Below, piece by piece: positions 63,723-64,000 of a stretch of DNA of 64,000 nt. The notes beneath the pieces are model-generated. The model ran no database searches. It was not told where the DNA came from and saw only the letters and a program-made list of their open reading frames with translations. The stretch's first letter is position 1. Every line of letters starts with the position of its first letter. The stretch lies in the NCBI GenBank assembly GCA_020055645.1, contig CM034546.1, positions 99,572,001 to 99,636,000 of the forward strand. The letters are read 5' to 3'. A program made the position numbers and the translations under genes. Origin of the DNA: Tomocerus qinae. Lineage: Eukaryota; Arthropoda; Collembola; Entomobryomorpha; Tomoceridae.

Positions 63723-64000
63723 TTTACTCAAAGTCTAGAATGACTCCTGCTGTAAAACCTATCTGGAAAATATTTCGTCGGATTTTCAAAAAGAAGTTTA
63801 TCTCAAAGCGGCTCCACTACAAGTATTACATCGAGATCACTTATTTGAAAAATTGACTGATTGTACCAGGGTGTTGATAACATCAATTTCGTGCCCAAAC
63901 CCTTTCGCCTCTATTCCGCTTTGAGTTGTATGTTGCTCCGGGCACCGCATGGAGTAGAAATTCGAAAAAGAAATATATTGCAACATGAATTCCTCGGATT
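63723..64000. promoter_or_regulatory. AK7 upstream region at the window edge
   Basis: Presumed AK7 promoter and 5' leader. A short plus-strand frame here is not supported as a gene. Confidence 0.4.

Noticed and set aside
1-64000. CRISPR arrays, operons, bacterial promoters or ribosome binding sites
   Set aside because: Spliced eukaryotic genes throughout; the only short tandem repeats have no unique spacers.
1-64000. tRNA and rRNA genes
   Set aside because: I saw no convincing A/B-box pairs with cloverleaf potential by eye; a covariance-model scan would be needed to exclude them.

Overview
This window is eukaryotic nuclear DNA: AT-rich, with multi-exon genes, mostly short introns (often 60-150 bp), GT-AG splice sites and no bacterial operon logic. 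The gene set is that of an animal, most likely an arthropod: a CUB/trypsin protease with the arthropod-type six-Cys module, secreted GH1 beta-glucosidase, E(z), taxilin, spermine synthase and ciliary adenylate kinase 7. The species cannot be named from sequence alone. I rebuilt the gene models by hand from splice signals, reading-frame phase and family alignment from memory; exon edges may be off by a base where noted.

Layout. 1-17 kb is gene-poor: a Kazal-like secreted protein (-), an unrecognised coiled-coil protein (+), and three two-exon paralogous small genes (+) spread over 11 kb. It also holds a near-perfect 88-nt hairpin and a 20-bp satellite. 17-21.4 kb (-): a 14-exon, about 1016-aa mosaic serine protease. 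23.7-28.3 kb (+): a 16-exon gene encoding two fused GH1 beta-glucosidase domains. 28.7-33.5 kb (-): the glucosidase II alpha subunit (GANAB, GH31). 35.2-37.7 kb (+): taxilin. 41.3-46.4 kb (+): spermine synthase with a duplicated, apparently mutually exclusive exon. 47.5-49.9 kb (-): a short ZMYND8-like PHD-bromo-PWWP protein with a dead pogo/Tigger transposase in an intron. 50-53.2 kb: a cluster of non-autonomous inverted-repeat elements, one with 40-bp perfect TIRs and a 9-bp target duplication. 54-57 kb (-): an Enhancer of zeste histone methyltransferase with a changed catalytic NHS motif. 59.6-63.7 kb (-): adenylate kinase 7 with its Dpy-30 tail.

The genes do not form a pathway; neighbours are mostly unrelated housekeeping, digestive/secreted and chromatin genes. 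The most interesting signals are the frame-locked duplicated exon in spermine synthase, the E(z) paralogue with NSS in place of NHS, the fused GH1 gene with lineage-specific intron loss, and the sequon-studded linker of the mosaic protease. The orphan three-gene family and the microRNA-like hairpin also stand out.
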